Assembly: GCF_963665445.1 (NCBI RefSeq) | Contig: NZ_OY762276.1 | Location: forward strand, 2,016,001 to 2,080,000 | Source: an uncultured Desulfobulbus sp. | GTDB lineage: Bacteria > Desulfobacterota > Desulfobulbia > Desulfobulbales > Desulfobulbaceae | Length of the DNA stretch: 64,000 bases | Direction of reading: 5' to 3' | Part shown: in pieces, positions 26,531 through 35,691 of the stretch | Numbering within the stretch: the stretch's first letter is position 1 | How the letters are laid out: each line of letters begins with the position of its first letter | Made by a program: the position numbers and the translations under genes | The notes under the pieces: generated by a model | Told to the model about the DNA's origin: nothing | Database searches by the model: none | The model's input: only the letters and a program-made list of their open reading frames with translations

Positions 26531-27715
26531 TCAGCGGACCATCTGCCGCAACACATCCGCCGTGCGCTCGCAAGCCCTGCCATCGTAGGGCAGCATGTGG
26601 CGGGAGAGGAACTCGCTGATCAGCGCCTGACAACAGTCGGGCTCTGCCGACGCCCGGCGAAAGGCGTGGCACAGCTCGTCATACGTCTTCGCCGCCAACC
26701 CCCCGATCTCCGAAGGGTTACGCCGCCAGACATAACGTTCATTGCCCACCGCCACTGTGCGCACTTTGCCGCCTGAATAAGCCCGGTACATGAAACTCTC
26801 GTCCCCTGGCCGGATCGGATAGATGTGCACAGACGGTCGACCGGTGGCGTAATAGTACGTCAGCAGCGAGGAGTAGTTGGAGACAGCGAAATCAGCGACC
26901 ATCATATCGAGCAGACTGTCGCGTGACTCGTTTTTGTATTTTATCAAGACGTTGTCATGCTTTCTGGTAAGCGCTTCGAGAGCTGCGAGATAGCTGCCGT
27001 CAAAGCGCATGCGGTCGTGCATGCGCAGGATGACGCTGACCCCTTCGTCAGCGGCCAGGTTGAAAAATTTGTGAAAGACCTCCAGGTCGTCCTCCCCATA
27101 GGGAAAGATCCGTGCATAGTGCCAGGTGGGGGCGAACAGGCAGATCTTTCCGGTGGCAAAGGACGGCGGGTAGAAGCGCAGCATTTGCTCCCGGGAAAAG
27201 GGCCAGCCAAGGATATCATCAACGCTGGCGTAGCCGACGCTCACCAGGTTTTCCCGGGCAAAGCCGGTGACTGCAGCGCGGTGCTCGACCTCCGTCGGGC
27301 CGGCGCAAGACCAGCGAAAAAAACGGTTTGGTTCGTCACCACCGATGCCCGTCAGGCGCTTGATCTGCCGAAAGGTGTCGTCAAATTCCCGGCGATCCTG
27401 CGGCCCCTTCCAGCTCTGCCCGTGCCAGATGGTGAAGAGATAGGGCGACAACCGCCATTTCGGGTAATGGTTGTCGACGACGGTGATCTGCGGGCGGAAG
27501 CGATGGATCTTGAGCGGTGTCAGCCAATTTTTCTTTTCCAGGAGCGGGAAGTCAAGAGGCTGGAGAACATGAATCGGTTCCCGACGAAAGCCTTCGACAT
27601 CAGCCATGGCGACCATGACCTGAAAGTCTTCCTGCTGGTGCAGGTATCGGGCAAGGGTATAGATGTCACTTTGAAAGGTCGTCGCCCAAAGACAGATCCG
27701 GAGAGGTCCAGCCAT
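26531..27715 (-). CDS. CDP-glycerol:glycerophosphotransferase-like protein (TagB/TagF type)
   Basis: 394 residues. The family landmarks are present in order: IWHGQSWKG (~residue 115), LFAPTWHYAR (~196), a VSNYSSLLTYYYATGRPSVH block (~283) and a basic C-terminal stretch. Members transfer glycerol-phosphate or ribitol-phosphate from CDP-alcohols to a growing chain at the inner membrane. With the nucleotidyltransferase and LtaS-like gene nearby, it supports a phosphodiester-containing surface polymer. The exact alcohol is not predictable. It is three bases downstream of a GT4 gene. Confidence 0.72.
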   Translation of the reverse strand: MAGPLRICLWATTFQSDIYTLARYLHQQEDFQVMVAMADVEGFRREPIHVLQPLDFPLLEKKNWLTPLKIHRFRPQITVVDNHYPKWRLSPYLFTIWHGQSWKGPQDRREFDDTFRQIKRLTGIGGDEPNRFFRWSCAGPTEVEHRAAVTGFARENLVSVGYASVDDILGWPFSREQMLRFYPPSFATGKICLFAPTWHYARIFPYGEDDLEVFHKFFNLAADEGVSVILRMHDRMRFDGSYLAALEALTRKHDNVLIKYKNESRDSLLDMMVADFAVSNYSSLLTYYYATGRPSVHIYPIRPGDESFMYRAYSGGKVRTVAVGNERYVWRRNPSEIGGLAAKTYDELCHAFRRASAEPDCCQALISEFLSRHMLPYDGRACERTADVLRQMVR

Positions 27716-27718
27716 GTT

Positions 27719-28870
27719 CTATCCCAGAGTTGCGGCGTAGCGCGTCTGTGCCCTGCCGAAACTCTCCAGGGTCTTCGCCGCGCACTGGCCATGGGTAAAA
27801 TGTCGCAGGGCATGCTCTCTGCCGCGGCGACCGAGCTCCGGCAACAACCAAAGATCGCGGAGACAGGCGGCAAGTTTTTCCGCTGCTTCGGCCGGTCGCC
27901 TTATGTCAAAGAGGACTCCGGTCGCGCCATCTTCGATGATCTCCCCCGTCCCCCCGGCCCCAGTAGTCGCGACCGGGCAACCGTGGAGCATGGCCTCGAC
28001 GAGGACTAGGCCGAAGGATTCGTCGCGCCCCTGCCCGTCGGTCACCGCCGGGTGGATAAGGAGATCGGATGTTTGATACAGATCGCGCAGAGACACCGCT
28101 CCAACCATGCCAAGCAGGGTGACACGATCCTGGAGGCCACATTTGGCGACCTCCCTGGCAATTATCTCCCGAAACGCCCCATCCCCGGCAATGATCCACC
28201 TGATATCCGGAACCAGGCGGACAAGCCCCGCCAGCACCTCCGGAAAAAGATGAAACCCCTTGAACTCGACGCACCTGCCGACGCTGAGCAGTGTGCGCCC
28301 GCCTCCTCCTGCCCTCGGCGACAGGCCTGTATCACCCGAAACAGCTGCAACCCCGTTATGGACGACATCGATTTTTGCCGTCACCTGCGGCAGGTGTCGC
28401 TGAAGGATGGAGCGGGTATAGCGGGAAACTGCGATGATCCGGTCGGCCCTGGCCAGCGCCCGCCCGAGCAGCCGCGCCCGGATCATTGGCAGCAACTCCA
28501 ATCGGCCGAAGGTCCTGACGATCTCCGAACCATGCACGGTCACGGTGACGGCGGCGTCGACCGAGGCCAAGGCAATGACATAGAGGGCGTCGACATTGCA
28601 GCACCACAGGACATCCGGTTGCAGTCGCCGGAGGGTGGCACGGAGCAAGCGGAGCGCCTCGATGTAGCCGACAAGGGAGATCTGATCAGAAGCAAGGCCG
28701 GCAGGCATGGAGTGGAGGGGATAGTTGCCGTCCCACCGCGACCCGGTATTGGGCGCAAGGAGGCTCAGTTCCTCGCCGGAATCGGTAAGCGCGGCGCACA
28801 ATGTATGGCAGTAGGTGGCGATGCCGCCAACGGTGGGAGGAACATTATGGCTGTAAGCGAGGATCTTCAT
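27719..28870 (-). CDS. GT4 family glycosyltransferase
   Basis: 383 residues from ATG 28870, which has GGAGG seven bases upstream; the frame back to 28903 has none. GT-B fold: the N-terminal domain has HNVPPTVGGIATYCHTLC, the C-terminal donor domain LLSVGRCVEFKGF and the E-x7-E motif in ESFGLVLVEAMLHGCPV. The start overlaps the radical SAM stop (ATGA). It should add a sugar from a nucleotide donor to the lipid-linked glycan. Linkage unknown. Confidence 0.88.
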   Translation of the reverse strand: MKILAYSHNVPPTVGGIATYCHTLCAALTDSGEELSLLAPNTGSRWDGNYPLHSMPAGLASDQISLVGYIEALRLLRATLRRLQPDVLWCCNVDALYVIALASVDAAVTVTVHGSEIVRTFGRLELLPMIRARLLGRALARADRIIAVSRYTRSILQRHLPQVTAKIDVVHNGVAAVSGDTGLSPRAGGGGRTLLSVGRCVEFKGFHLFPEVLAGLVRLVPDIRWIIAGDGAFREIIAREVAKCGLQDRVTLLGMVGAVSLRDLYQTSDLLIHPAVTDGQGRDESFGLVLVEAMLHGCPVATTGAGGTGEIIEDGATGVLFDIRRPAEAAEKLAACLRDLWLLPELGRRGREHALRHFTHGQCAAKTLESFGRAQTRYAATLG

Positions 28871-29835
28871 CGCACCGCCTCCGTATCGTCCTGCCTGCGC
28901 CACTGGTCAAGAGCGGAACAGCTTCGGGCGCAGCCAAGGGAACACCTGTCGCTGCACGCCTTCGGGGAATAAAAGTTCTCGCAAAGATCGGCGACCGTGA
29001 ATTGGCCAAGCGGCTTGCCATAACGTCTCCTCTGCTGGCTGCACCATCTCACCATGCCACACTCGTCGACGTAGAGATACCGCGCCCCCGCCCGACATTT
29101 AAACGGCACCACCTCTCCTGTCAGGAGTTTCTCCGTGAACCTGCCGGAGGCCTTCTGCCGGGTGATATCCGCCGTTAACCGACTATAGAGCACGCGTTGC
29201 GCCTTGGTCAGCGCAGCCTGGCCGGTATGGTCATGGACGACCAGCACCCTGGAATTGAATCCATTGGCCTTATTGAAAGCATAGACCTCTTCCGTTTCCT
29301 CTGCCGGCGCCGCACCGACGACGCTGTTGACCGTCACCGCGAATTTCCGGTGTTTCCTCAACAACTCCAGCTGCGGGCGGAGATTATTCAGCACCTTGGT
29401 GGTGATGGCATTCTCCTTCACCCCATCGACACTTATCTGCAGGTGCTGGAGCCCTGCGGCGTTGAGCCCTTCGATGATCTCGCGGGTCAGCAACAGACCG
29501 TTGCTGATCAGCATACGGCGGTAGAATTTCTTTGCGGTGGCGTAGGAAATGATTTCGACGAGATGCGGATGCAGCAACGGCTCGCCGCCGGAAAATTCAA
29601 TGGCCAGAGTTCCGAGTTCGTTGAGCCGATCGATTCTTGCCAATACATCGGCGACCGGCACCGGTGAGGACTGTTTGTCAAACTCGTTGCAATACCTGCA
29701 GGCGATGTTACAGCGCCGGGTGACAATCACCTGGGCAAGGATCGGCGAATACTGCAGTTGCCGCAACACCGACACCTCCCCGACAAGGCGTGCCAGGGAG
29801 CCGGTGACCATCCGCCCTATCTCCCGTGCATTCAC
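28867..29835 (-). CDS. Radical SAM protein with SPASM-like C-terminal Cys cluster
   Basis: 322 residues. The cluster motif is C42-x3-C46-x2-C49 (TRRCNIACRYC), with GGEP at FSGGEPLLHP. Further Cys lie in PFKCRAGARYLYVDECGMV and the tail (CSDRCSLGCARSC), which could hold a second cluster. It sits between two glycosyltransferase genes with ATGA overlaps on both sides, so it probably modifies a sugar or lipid intermediate of this cluster rather than a peptide. No small precursor peptide gene was seen next to it. Confidence 0.85.
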   Translation of the reverse strand: MNAREIGRMVTGSLARLVGEVSVLRQLQYSPILAQVIVTRRCNIACRYCNEFDKQSSPVPVADVLARIDRLNELGTLAIEFSGGEPLLHPHLVEIISYATAKKFYRRMLISNGLLLTREIIEGLNAAGLQHLQISVDGVKENAITTKVLNNLRPQLELLRKHRKFAVTVNSVVGAAPAEETEEVYAFNKANGFNSRVLVVHDHTGQAALTKAQRVLYSRLTADITRQKASGRFTEKLLTGEVVPFKCRAGARYLYVDECGMVRWCSQQRRRYGKPLGQFTVADLCENFYSPKACSDRCSLGCARSCSALDQWRRQDDTEAVR

Positions 29836-31055
29836 TGCCCCCCCTCCACCATCCGGCGATGCCCTTGGCGGACAAGCTGTTTGAGCAGGAAGTCGCGGAT
29901 GAGAAGACCGCGGTTTCTCCAGGTGTACTTGGCCCCTTCGGCCGATGCCCTTTCGGCGAGGCGCCGTTGTTCCTGCCGGTCATGCAACAGTTTGTTCAGG
30001 AGCTGACAGATCGTCGCCAAGTCGGCGTCTTCATCAACAAGCACGGCGTTTACCCCGTTTGTCAGGAGTTCGCGCATGTCGGGGGTGGCCATACCGAATA
30101 TCGGTCGTCCCGCCGCCATATACAGGAACGTCTTCAGGGGCAAGACCGTCGTGCCGACCTCTTTGAGCGGCAACGGCGTCGGCGGAATGATCAGCACGTC
30201 GGCTGCATAGAGGTAGGGGGCAGTTTCCGCAAAGCCCTGCCAGGGAATGATCCTGACATTGGTCAGGGATTCGGCGAGCACCTCAACCTCGTTACGTCCC
30301 CGCGAGCCGACCAGCCAGAACTGCACCTCTGTAAGCATGGCCGCCATCTCCAAGAGCGTGCCGACCCCCTTGTTCAGCCCCATCGTCCCGGTGTAGGTGA
30401 CGATGCGCTGATCGTCGGTCGCGCCCAGCATCCGCCGAGCCGCATCCCTGGTCAACACCGGCCTCATCCGTTGCGGGTCAAAGCCGTTGTAGGCAACGAG
30501 GCTCTTCTCCCGAGGCATGCCGTTTGCCACATAGCTCTCTTGCGTCAGGCGGGAATGGAACACCCCGGCAAGAAAATGGCGATGCCTGGTCATCCATCTG
30601 ATAATCGGTCGTAGGATCGACAACTGATCAGGCCAGGGACGGTAGGTCTCATAGACCAATGGCTTGCGGCCAAGGCAAAGAAAGATGAGGGCGGTGGGGA
30701 GGTTACGGGTGTACAAGAGGTCGGCGCCCGTAGTTGACCGGCACAAGACCCCGCGCAACCCGTGGGCAAGCTTCTCGATAAAGCGAAGACAAGGAAAAAG
30801 GCTGCGGACGGTGATTACGGCAAAATCGCCGGCAACTTCATAATATTGTTGTATTTCCGCGGTGGTCACCTCTCCCTTGCCCCACATCCGCGGCAGAAGC
30901 AACATCGTCTTGACTCCGCAATCGGCAAAGGCGGACATCATTGCCACCACCTGCTCGGCATCGGTCTCCCACAGGGGAAAGACCTGATCGTTCATGCACA
31001 CAATCGTCAATTCGTCGACATTCACCGTACTGGTCCCATTCGCCACGTCCGACAA
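29832..31055 (-). CDS. GT4 family glycosyltransferase
   Basis: 407 residues, GT-B fold. VAYNGFDPQRMRP starts the second domain, VTYTGTMGLNKGVGTLLEMA is the donor-binding loop, and LPLKTFLYMAAGRPIFGMAT corresponds to the E-x7-E region with substitutions. It opens a three-gene overlapping unit with the radical SAM and second GT4 genes. It is divergent from the giant activase gene at 31209. Confidence 0.85.
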   Translation of the reverse strand: MSDVANGTSTVNVDELTIVCMNDQVFPLWETDAEQVVAMMSAFADCGVKTMLLLPRMWGKGEVTTAEIQQYYEVAGDFAVITVRSLFPCLRFIEKLAHGLRGVLCRSTTGADLLYTRNLPTALIFLCLGRKPLVYETYRPWPDQLSILRPIIRWMTRHRHFLAGVFHSRLTQESYVANGMPREKSLVAYNGFDPQRMRPVLTRDAARRMLGATDDQRIVTYTGTMGLNKGVGTLLEMAAMLTEVQFWLVGSRGRNEVEVLAESLTNVRIIPWQGFAETAPYLYAADVLIIPPTPLPLKEVGTTVLPLKTFLYMAAGRPIFGMATPDMRELLTNGVNAVLVDEDADLATICQLLNKLLHDRQEQRRLAERASAEGAKYTWRNRGLLIRDFLLKQLVRQGHRRMVEGGQ

Positions 31056-31116
31056 CCTCTTCGATATACACTTAAAAAATCAGGAATTCGCATACTCGGC
31101 AAACCGGTTTAAAAAG

Positions 31117-31160
31117 GATGGGTATTGTTCCCTAAAAACCATTGGAGGGCAATGCCCATC
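31117..31160 (+). promoter_or_regulatory. Hairpin over a potential start region
   Basis: GATGGGTATTG (31117-31127) pairs with CAATGCCCATC (31150-31160) over 11 bp, with one G-U. The loop side contains GGAGGG, and the right arm contains the in-frame ATG at 31152. If that ATG is used, the structure would hide both RBS and start codon. The RBS-to-ATG gap is only 2-3 bases, so the downstream ATG at 31209 is preferred. Confidence 0.35.
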
Positions 31161-31208
31161 AAAGCATTGGCACAACAAAAAGCAGGCGTGCACCACCGGA
31201 GCAGATAC

Positions 31209-34200
31209 ATGTCCGGAGCAGATCATCCAGCAGTCAACCTGGATGAACGGCAACAATTGACAGGCCAAGGCAAACATTATAATACCTTCTCTCAGTATTT
31301 GCCGTCATTCCACTTCGATATCATCAATCCCCCTAACGCTGTGTCAACCTTGGAAAATACTCGAACCATCTCTGTTGGTATCTGTCTTGGTGCCTCAACG
31401 CTGTCCCTGGTGGAGGCCGAGACACGCGGAGCGGCAAGAACGATCGTTGCCACCATCACCAGACCCCATTTCGGCGACGTTCGCCGGTGCCTGCTGGAGG
31501 TCCTCAAGCGGAAAAATTACCCGCGCTCTACAAAAATCGCGGTTACCGGCAGAAAATTGCGGCACACCCTCTGTATAAGTTCCATCGCCGAACCCCTGGC
31601 GGTCGAGCTGGCCACCAGACAGATCTTGCCTGCCGGCCATACCTATCGGTCGGTGGTCAGCGCAGGGGGCGAGACCTTCATCCTCTACCATCTCGACGAG
31701 TCGGGCTGCATCCAGGAAATCCACACTGGCAACAAGTGCGCCTCCGGCACAGGCGAGTTTTTTGTCCAGCAACTGCGTCGGATGGATCTGAGCCTCGACA
31801 CGGCCTCTACCCTCTGCCTCCCGGCAACACCCCATACCGTTTCCGGTCGGTGTTCCGTGTTCTGCAAAAGCGATTGCACGCATGCCCTCAACAAGGGCGT
31901 TGCCAAAGCGGCGGTGGTCGCAGGGCTCAGCCGGATGATGGCCGAGAAGATCGACGAACTGTTCGGCAAGCTGGCACGCAAGGACGTTATTCTGATAGGC
32001 GGTTGTACCCGACTGACCGGAATGGTACACTATCTCCATGAAAAAATAGATAATCTTTTGATCCCACAGGAAGCCACCTTCTTTGAGGCGCTCGGGGCCG
32101 CCTGCTGGGCGATGGACCACGACACCCTGCCCTTCCCCGCGACGCTCGACGATCTTTTCCTGAAAGATATCGAAGAATTTCCCTACCACCAACCGCTCCA
32201 GAATTTCGCATCGCTGGTCCACTGCACAAGTCGCCGCCAGGCCCCGGCCAGAGCAGGTGACCGCGGCATCATCGGCCTCGACGTCGGTTCGACCACCACT
32301 AAGGGCGTCATAATGCGACGCAGCGACAAGGCGGTGCTGGCCTCGGCCTACCTCCGCACGGACGGCGATCCCATTGCCGCGGCGCAGCATGTCTACGCGG
32401 CCCTCCACAACCAGCTGTCGCTGGACATTCCCATCGACGGTCTTGGGGTTACAGGCTCGGGACGGCAGATCGCAGCTCGCCATGCCATGGCCAGCGGCGT
32501 TGTCAACGAGATCATCGCGCACGCCACTGCCGCCGCCTTCCACGACCCGGATGTGGACACGATCTTTGAGATTGGCGGCCAGGACGCCAAGTACACCTTC
32601 CTCGTTGGCGGCGTGCCGCAGGATTACGCTATGAATGAAGCCTGCAGTGCCGGAACAGGGTCCTTCCTCGAGGAGTCGGCACGGGAAAGCCTCGGCCTTG
32701 ATGTCGAAGCAATCGGCGACATCGCCTATCGCGGCGACAACCCGCCAAACTTCAGCGACCAGTGCGCCGCCTTCATCGGCTCGGACATCAAGAACGCCGT
32801 ACAGCAGAGCATCAGCCGGGAAAACATCGTCGCCGGCCTTGTGTATTCGGTCTGCCAGAACTACATCAATCGCGTTGTCGGCAACCGGCCGGTGGGCAAG
32901 AAGATCTTCGCCCAAGGGGGGGTGTGTTACAACAAGGCGGTGCCCGCCGCCCTGGCCGCCTTGACCGGCAGGGAGGTCGTGGTTCCTCCCGAACCGGGGC
33001 TGATGGGCGCCTTTGGCGTCGCCCTGGAAATCGACAGCCGCCTGGAGCAGGGTCGGCTTAAGTGTTCTTCTTTCGCCCTGGCGACCCTTGCCTCCCGCAA
33101 GGTGTTACCGGTGGAATCCTTCATCTGCAAGGGGGGCAAAGAGCGCTGTGACAACAAATGCGTGGTCTCCCTGATCACCGTTGACGGCCGTAAATACCCC
33201 TTCGGCGGTATCTGCAACCGTTACGACAATCTGATGCAGCAGGGCAGTGTCGAGCGAGCCGACAACCTTGTTGCCACCCGGCAGCAACTTGTCTTCCAGA
33301 AGGACGAAACCCTCCCCAAGACCAGCCCCACGGTACGGATGAACAGGTCCTTTCTGGTCAACACCTACCACAGCTTCTACCGGGTTTTCTTTGCCGAACT
33401 GGGCCACCGGCTTATCCTCCCGGAAAGCATCGACGCGAACGGAGCCGCCCAGCGTGGTGCGGCCTTCTGCTATCCGGCAGAGATCGCGCACGGTTATATG
33501 GCAAGCCTCCTCAAGGAGGAAGCCGACTACACATTTCTGCCACATTTCAAAGGGCTTCCGAACGCGGGACACGAGGTCGCCTGCACCTGTGTCTTTGTGC
33601 AAAGCGAGCCGTATTACCTGCGTTCCGCCTTCCCCCAACTCAATGGAGCCCAGACCCTCTCACCGGTTATCGACTTCTCAAAGGATCCCCAGCAGACGCG
33701 TCGGACCTTTGCGGAACTTGCCACAAGGCTTGGCCGCTCGCGCCGGGAAGGTGGCCGCGCCTTTGACCAGGCCCTCGCCGCGCAGAACAGGGTGTTCCGC
33801 CGACTGCAGCAACACGGCACGAACTTCCTCGCCGAGCTGGAACAGCACCCTGAGGAGACGGCGATCGTTCTCTTCGGCCGCCCCTACAATGCCTTTGCCA
33901 GGGAAGCCAACAAGGGCATCCCCTTGAAATTTGCGGCACGCGGAGTACGAATCATCCCCTTTGACATGCTCCCCTTCGCCGGCGAATCCCTGCCCGAAGA
34001 CAGCAATATGTACTGGGGCATGGGCAACATGCTGTTAAAGTGTGCCACCCTGGTAGCCAGGCACCGACAGCTGTTTGCCGTCTTTGTCAGCAATTTTTCC
34101 TGCGGCCCGGACTCCTTCATCATCACCTACCTGCGCGATGCCATGGGCGGAAAACCGAGCCTGACCCTGGAGCTCGACAGCCATACCGCAGACGCCGGCA

Positions 34201-35627
34201 TCGAGACACGGATCGAAGCCTTCCTCGACATCATCTCCTCCTTTCGCAGCCACAGCAAGGCAGTCTCCCCGGTTGGCGAGGGCAACTTCGTGCCGGCGGC
34301 AATGCACTCCCACAACCGCCGCTCATGCATCCGTTCGTCCGCGGGAGAACTGGTCCCGCTCACAGACCCGCGCGTTAAATTGGTGATTCCGGCAATGAGT
34401 AAGTTCGGCAGTCCTCTCCTGGCAAGGGCCTTCGCCCGTGCCGGGATCAGGGCCATGGCGCTGCCTCCGGCTGACGCCCGGGTCTTGAAGCTCGGCAAAA
34501 AGCATTCGACCTGCAAGGAATGTCTGCCCCTGCAGACCACTGTCGGCTCCATCCTCAACTACCTGCAAAACGACCGGCCGGAAGGCGAACTGACGGTCTA
34601 CTTCATGCCCAGCGCCCCCGGTCCATGCCGGTTCGGTCAGTACAACATCTTCAGCAAACGGCTCATCGCCAGGCAGCAGTTCAGTGATATCGCTGTGTTC
34701 TCCCCCCACTCGGAGAACTGTTATGGCGGCATTTCCGGGCAGGCAATCTTTGCTGCATTGCGGGCGGTGGTCATCGGCGATCTCTTTGATGAGATGTGGG
34801 CAACCATCCTCGCCGGAGCCGCCGAACAAGAAAAAGCCCTGGAGCTGCTCGACAGTTGCTACCAACGTATGCTCGACTGCATCGACCAGAGGGTGGCGGT
34901 CATCAGGGAAGGGTTGAAAGAATGCGCCGCCGCCTTGAGCACCATCTCACTCGTCCGGCCCTACGGACAAATCCCCAAGATCTCCCTGATCGGCGAGATA
35001 TATGTGCGCCACGACCCTATCTCCCTGCAACACCTGGTGGAGCGGCTGGCCGGACGGGGCTTCATCGTCAGGACGGCGCCGAACAGCGAATGGTTCAAGT
35101 ATCTTGACTGGCTCATAAAAAATGGAATTCTCGGACGACGAACTCCGTCATTTTGGCTCAAACACTTCCTCAAGGAGCGGACCGTTGCGACGATACGCAG
35201 ACTGCTCGCCCCGTCCGGGCTCATCTATGGCGGCGACATCAACGTCGAGGAGATAGTTCGGGCGGGAAGCAGGTATATCTCGCCGCACCTCCAGGGCGAG
35301 ACCATCCTCACCATCGGCTCGGCCTTTCATGACATCCTCAAGCCCTCCTGCGGGGTGATCTCCCTCGGCCCCTTCGGCTGCATGCCCAACCGGGTTGCCG
35401 AGGCAATTCTCAAGGAAAAATTCTCGGCCGGGGAAAAGAGAGCTCAGGCGGGCCGCCGATCCTTGCCGGCAATGCCGGAAAACGACGACTGCAAATTCCC
35501 CTTCCTGGCGATCGAAACCGACGGCAATCCCTTCCCGCAAATTATCGAGGCCCGGCTGGAGGCCTTCTGCCTGCAGGCGGAACGGCTGCATCGACGCTCT
35601 CTTCTGGAGCAAGACCGGTTCAATTGA
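31209..35627 (+). CDS. Giant double-BadF acyl-CoA-dehydratase-activase-type protein (1)
   Basis: 1472 residues from ATG 31209 (GGAG seven bases upstream); in-frame starts at 31125 (TTG) and 31152 (ATG) are alternatives, and recognisable homology begins only near 31365. Domain 1 (~50-305) is a BadF/HgdC-type ATPase with a drifted phosphate loop (SVGICLGASTLSL) but intact Fe-S cysteines (NKCASGTG and GRCSVFCKSD). Domain 2 (~353-615) is a canonical copy (GLDVGSTTTKG, EIGGQDAKY, ACSAGTG). The rest resembles the DUF2229 and HgdB-like modules, with Cys in AAFCYPAEI, NFSCGPDSF (~962), STCKECLP (~1100) and GPFGCMPNR (~1387). Such fusions belong to the family that includes the plasmalogen protein PlsA and glycerol-ester reductases, as I recall it. 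Function here is inferred. Confidence 0.75.
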   Translation: MSGADHPAVNLDERQQLTGQGKHYNTFSQYLPSFHFDIINPPNAVSTLENTRTISVGICLGASTLSLVEAETRGAARTIVATITRPHFGDVRRCLLEVLKRKNYPRSTKIAVTGRKLRHTLCISSIAEPLAVELATRQILPAGHTYRSVVSAGGETFILYHLDESGCIQEIHTGNKCASGTGEFFVQQLRRMDLSLDTASTLCLPATPHTVSGRCSVFCKSDCTHALNKGVAKAAVVAGLSRMMAEKIDELFGKLARKDVILIGGCTRLTGMVHYLHEKIDNLLIPQEATFFEALGAACWAMDHDTLPFPATLDDLFLKDIEEFPYHQPLQNFASLVHCTSRRQAPARAGDRGIIGLDVGSTTTKGVIMRRSDKAVLASAYLRTDGDPIAAAQHVYAALHNQLSLDIPIDGLGVTGSGRQIAARHAMASGVVNEIIAHATAAAFHDPDVDTIFEIGGQDAKYTFLVGGVPQDYAMNEACSAGTGSFLEESARESLGLDVEAIGDIAYRGDNPPNFSDQCAAFIGSDIKNAVQQSISRENIVAGLVYSVCQNYINRVVGNRPVGKKIFAQGGVCYNKAVPAALAALTGREVVVPPEPGLMGAFGVALEIDSRLEQGRLKCSSFALATLASRKVLPVESFICKGGKERCDNKCVVSLITVDGRKYPFGGICNRYDNLMQQGSVERADNLVATRQQLVFQKDETLPKTSPTVRMNRSFLVNTYHSFYRVFFAELGHRLILPESIDANGAAQRGAAFCYPAEIAHGYMASLLKEEADYTFLPHFKGLPNAGHEVACTCVFVQSEPYYLRSAFPQLNGAQTLSPVIDFSKDPQQTRRTFAELATRLGRSRREGGRAFDQALAAQNRVFRRLQQHGTNFLAELEQHPEETAIVLFGRPYNAFAREANKGIPLKFAARGVRIIPFDMLPFAGESLPEDSNMYWGMGNMLLKCATLVARHRQLFAVFVSNFSCGPDSFIITYLRDAMGGKPSLTLELDSHTADAGIETRIEAFLDIISSFRSHSKAVSPVGEGNFVPAAMHSHNRRSCIRSSAGELVPLTDPRVKLVIPAMSKFGSPLLARAFARAGIRAMALPPADARVLKLGKKHSTCKECLPLQTTVGSILNYLQNDRPEGELTVYFMPSAPGPCRFGQYNIFSKRLIARQQFSDIAVFSPHSENCYGGISGQAIFAALRAVVIGDLFDEMWATILAGAAEQEKALELLDSCYQRMLDCIDQRVAVIREGLKECAAALSTISLVRPYGQIPKISLIGEIYVRHDPISLQHLVERLAGRGFIVRTAPNSEWFKYLDWLIKNGILGRRTPSFWLKHFLKERTVATIRRLLAPSGLIYGGDINVEEIVRAGSRYISPHLQGETILTIGSAFHDILKPSCGVISLGPFGCMPNRVAEAILKEKFSAGEKRAQAGRRSLPAMPENDDCKFPFLAIETDGNPFPQIIEARLEAFCLQAERLHRRSLLEQDRFN

Positions 35628-35691
35628 CACGATCCACCGAACAAAAGTGCCCCCCATCCTGGAAATCCTTGCTCCAGCGGGGCGACAAGGC

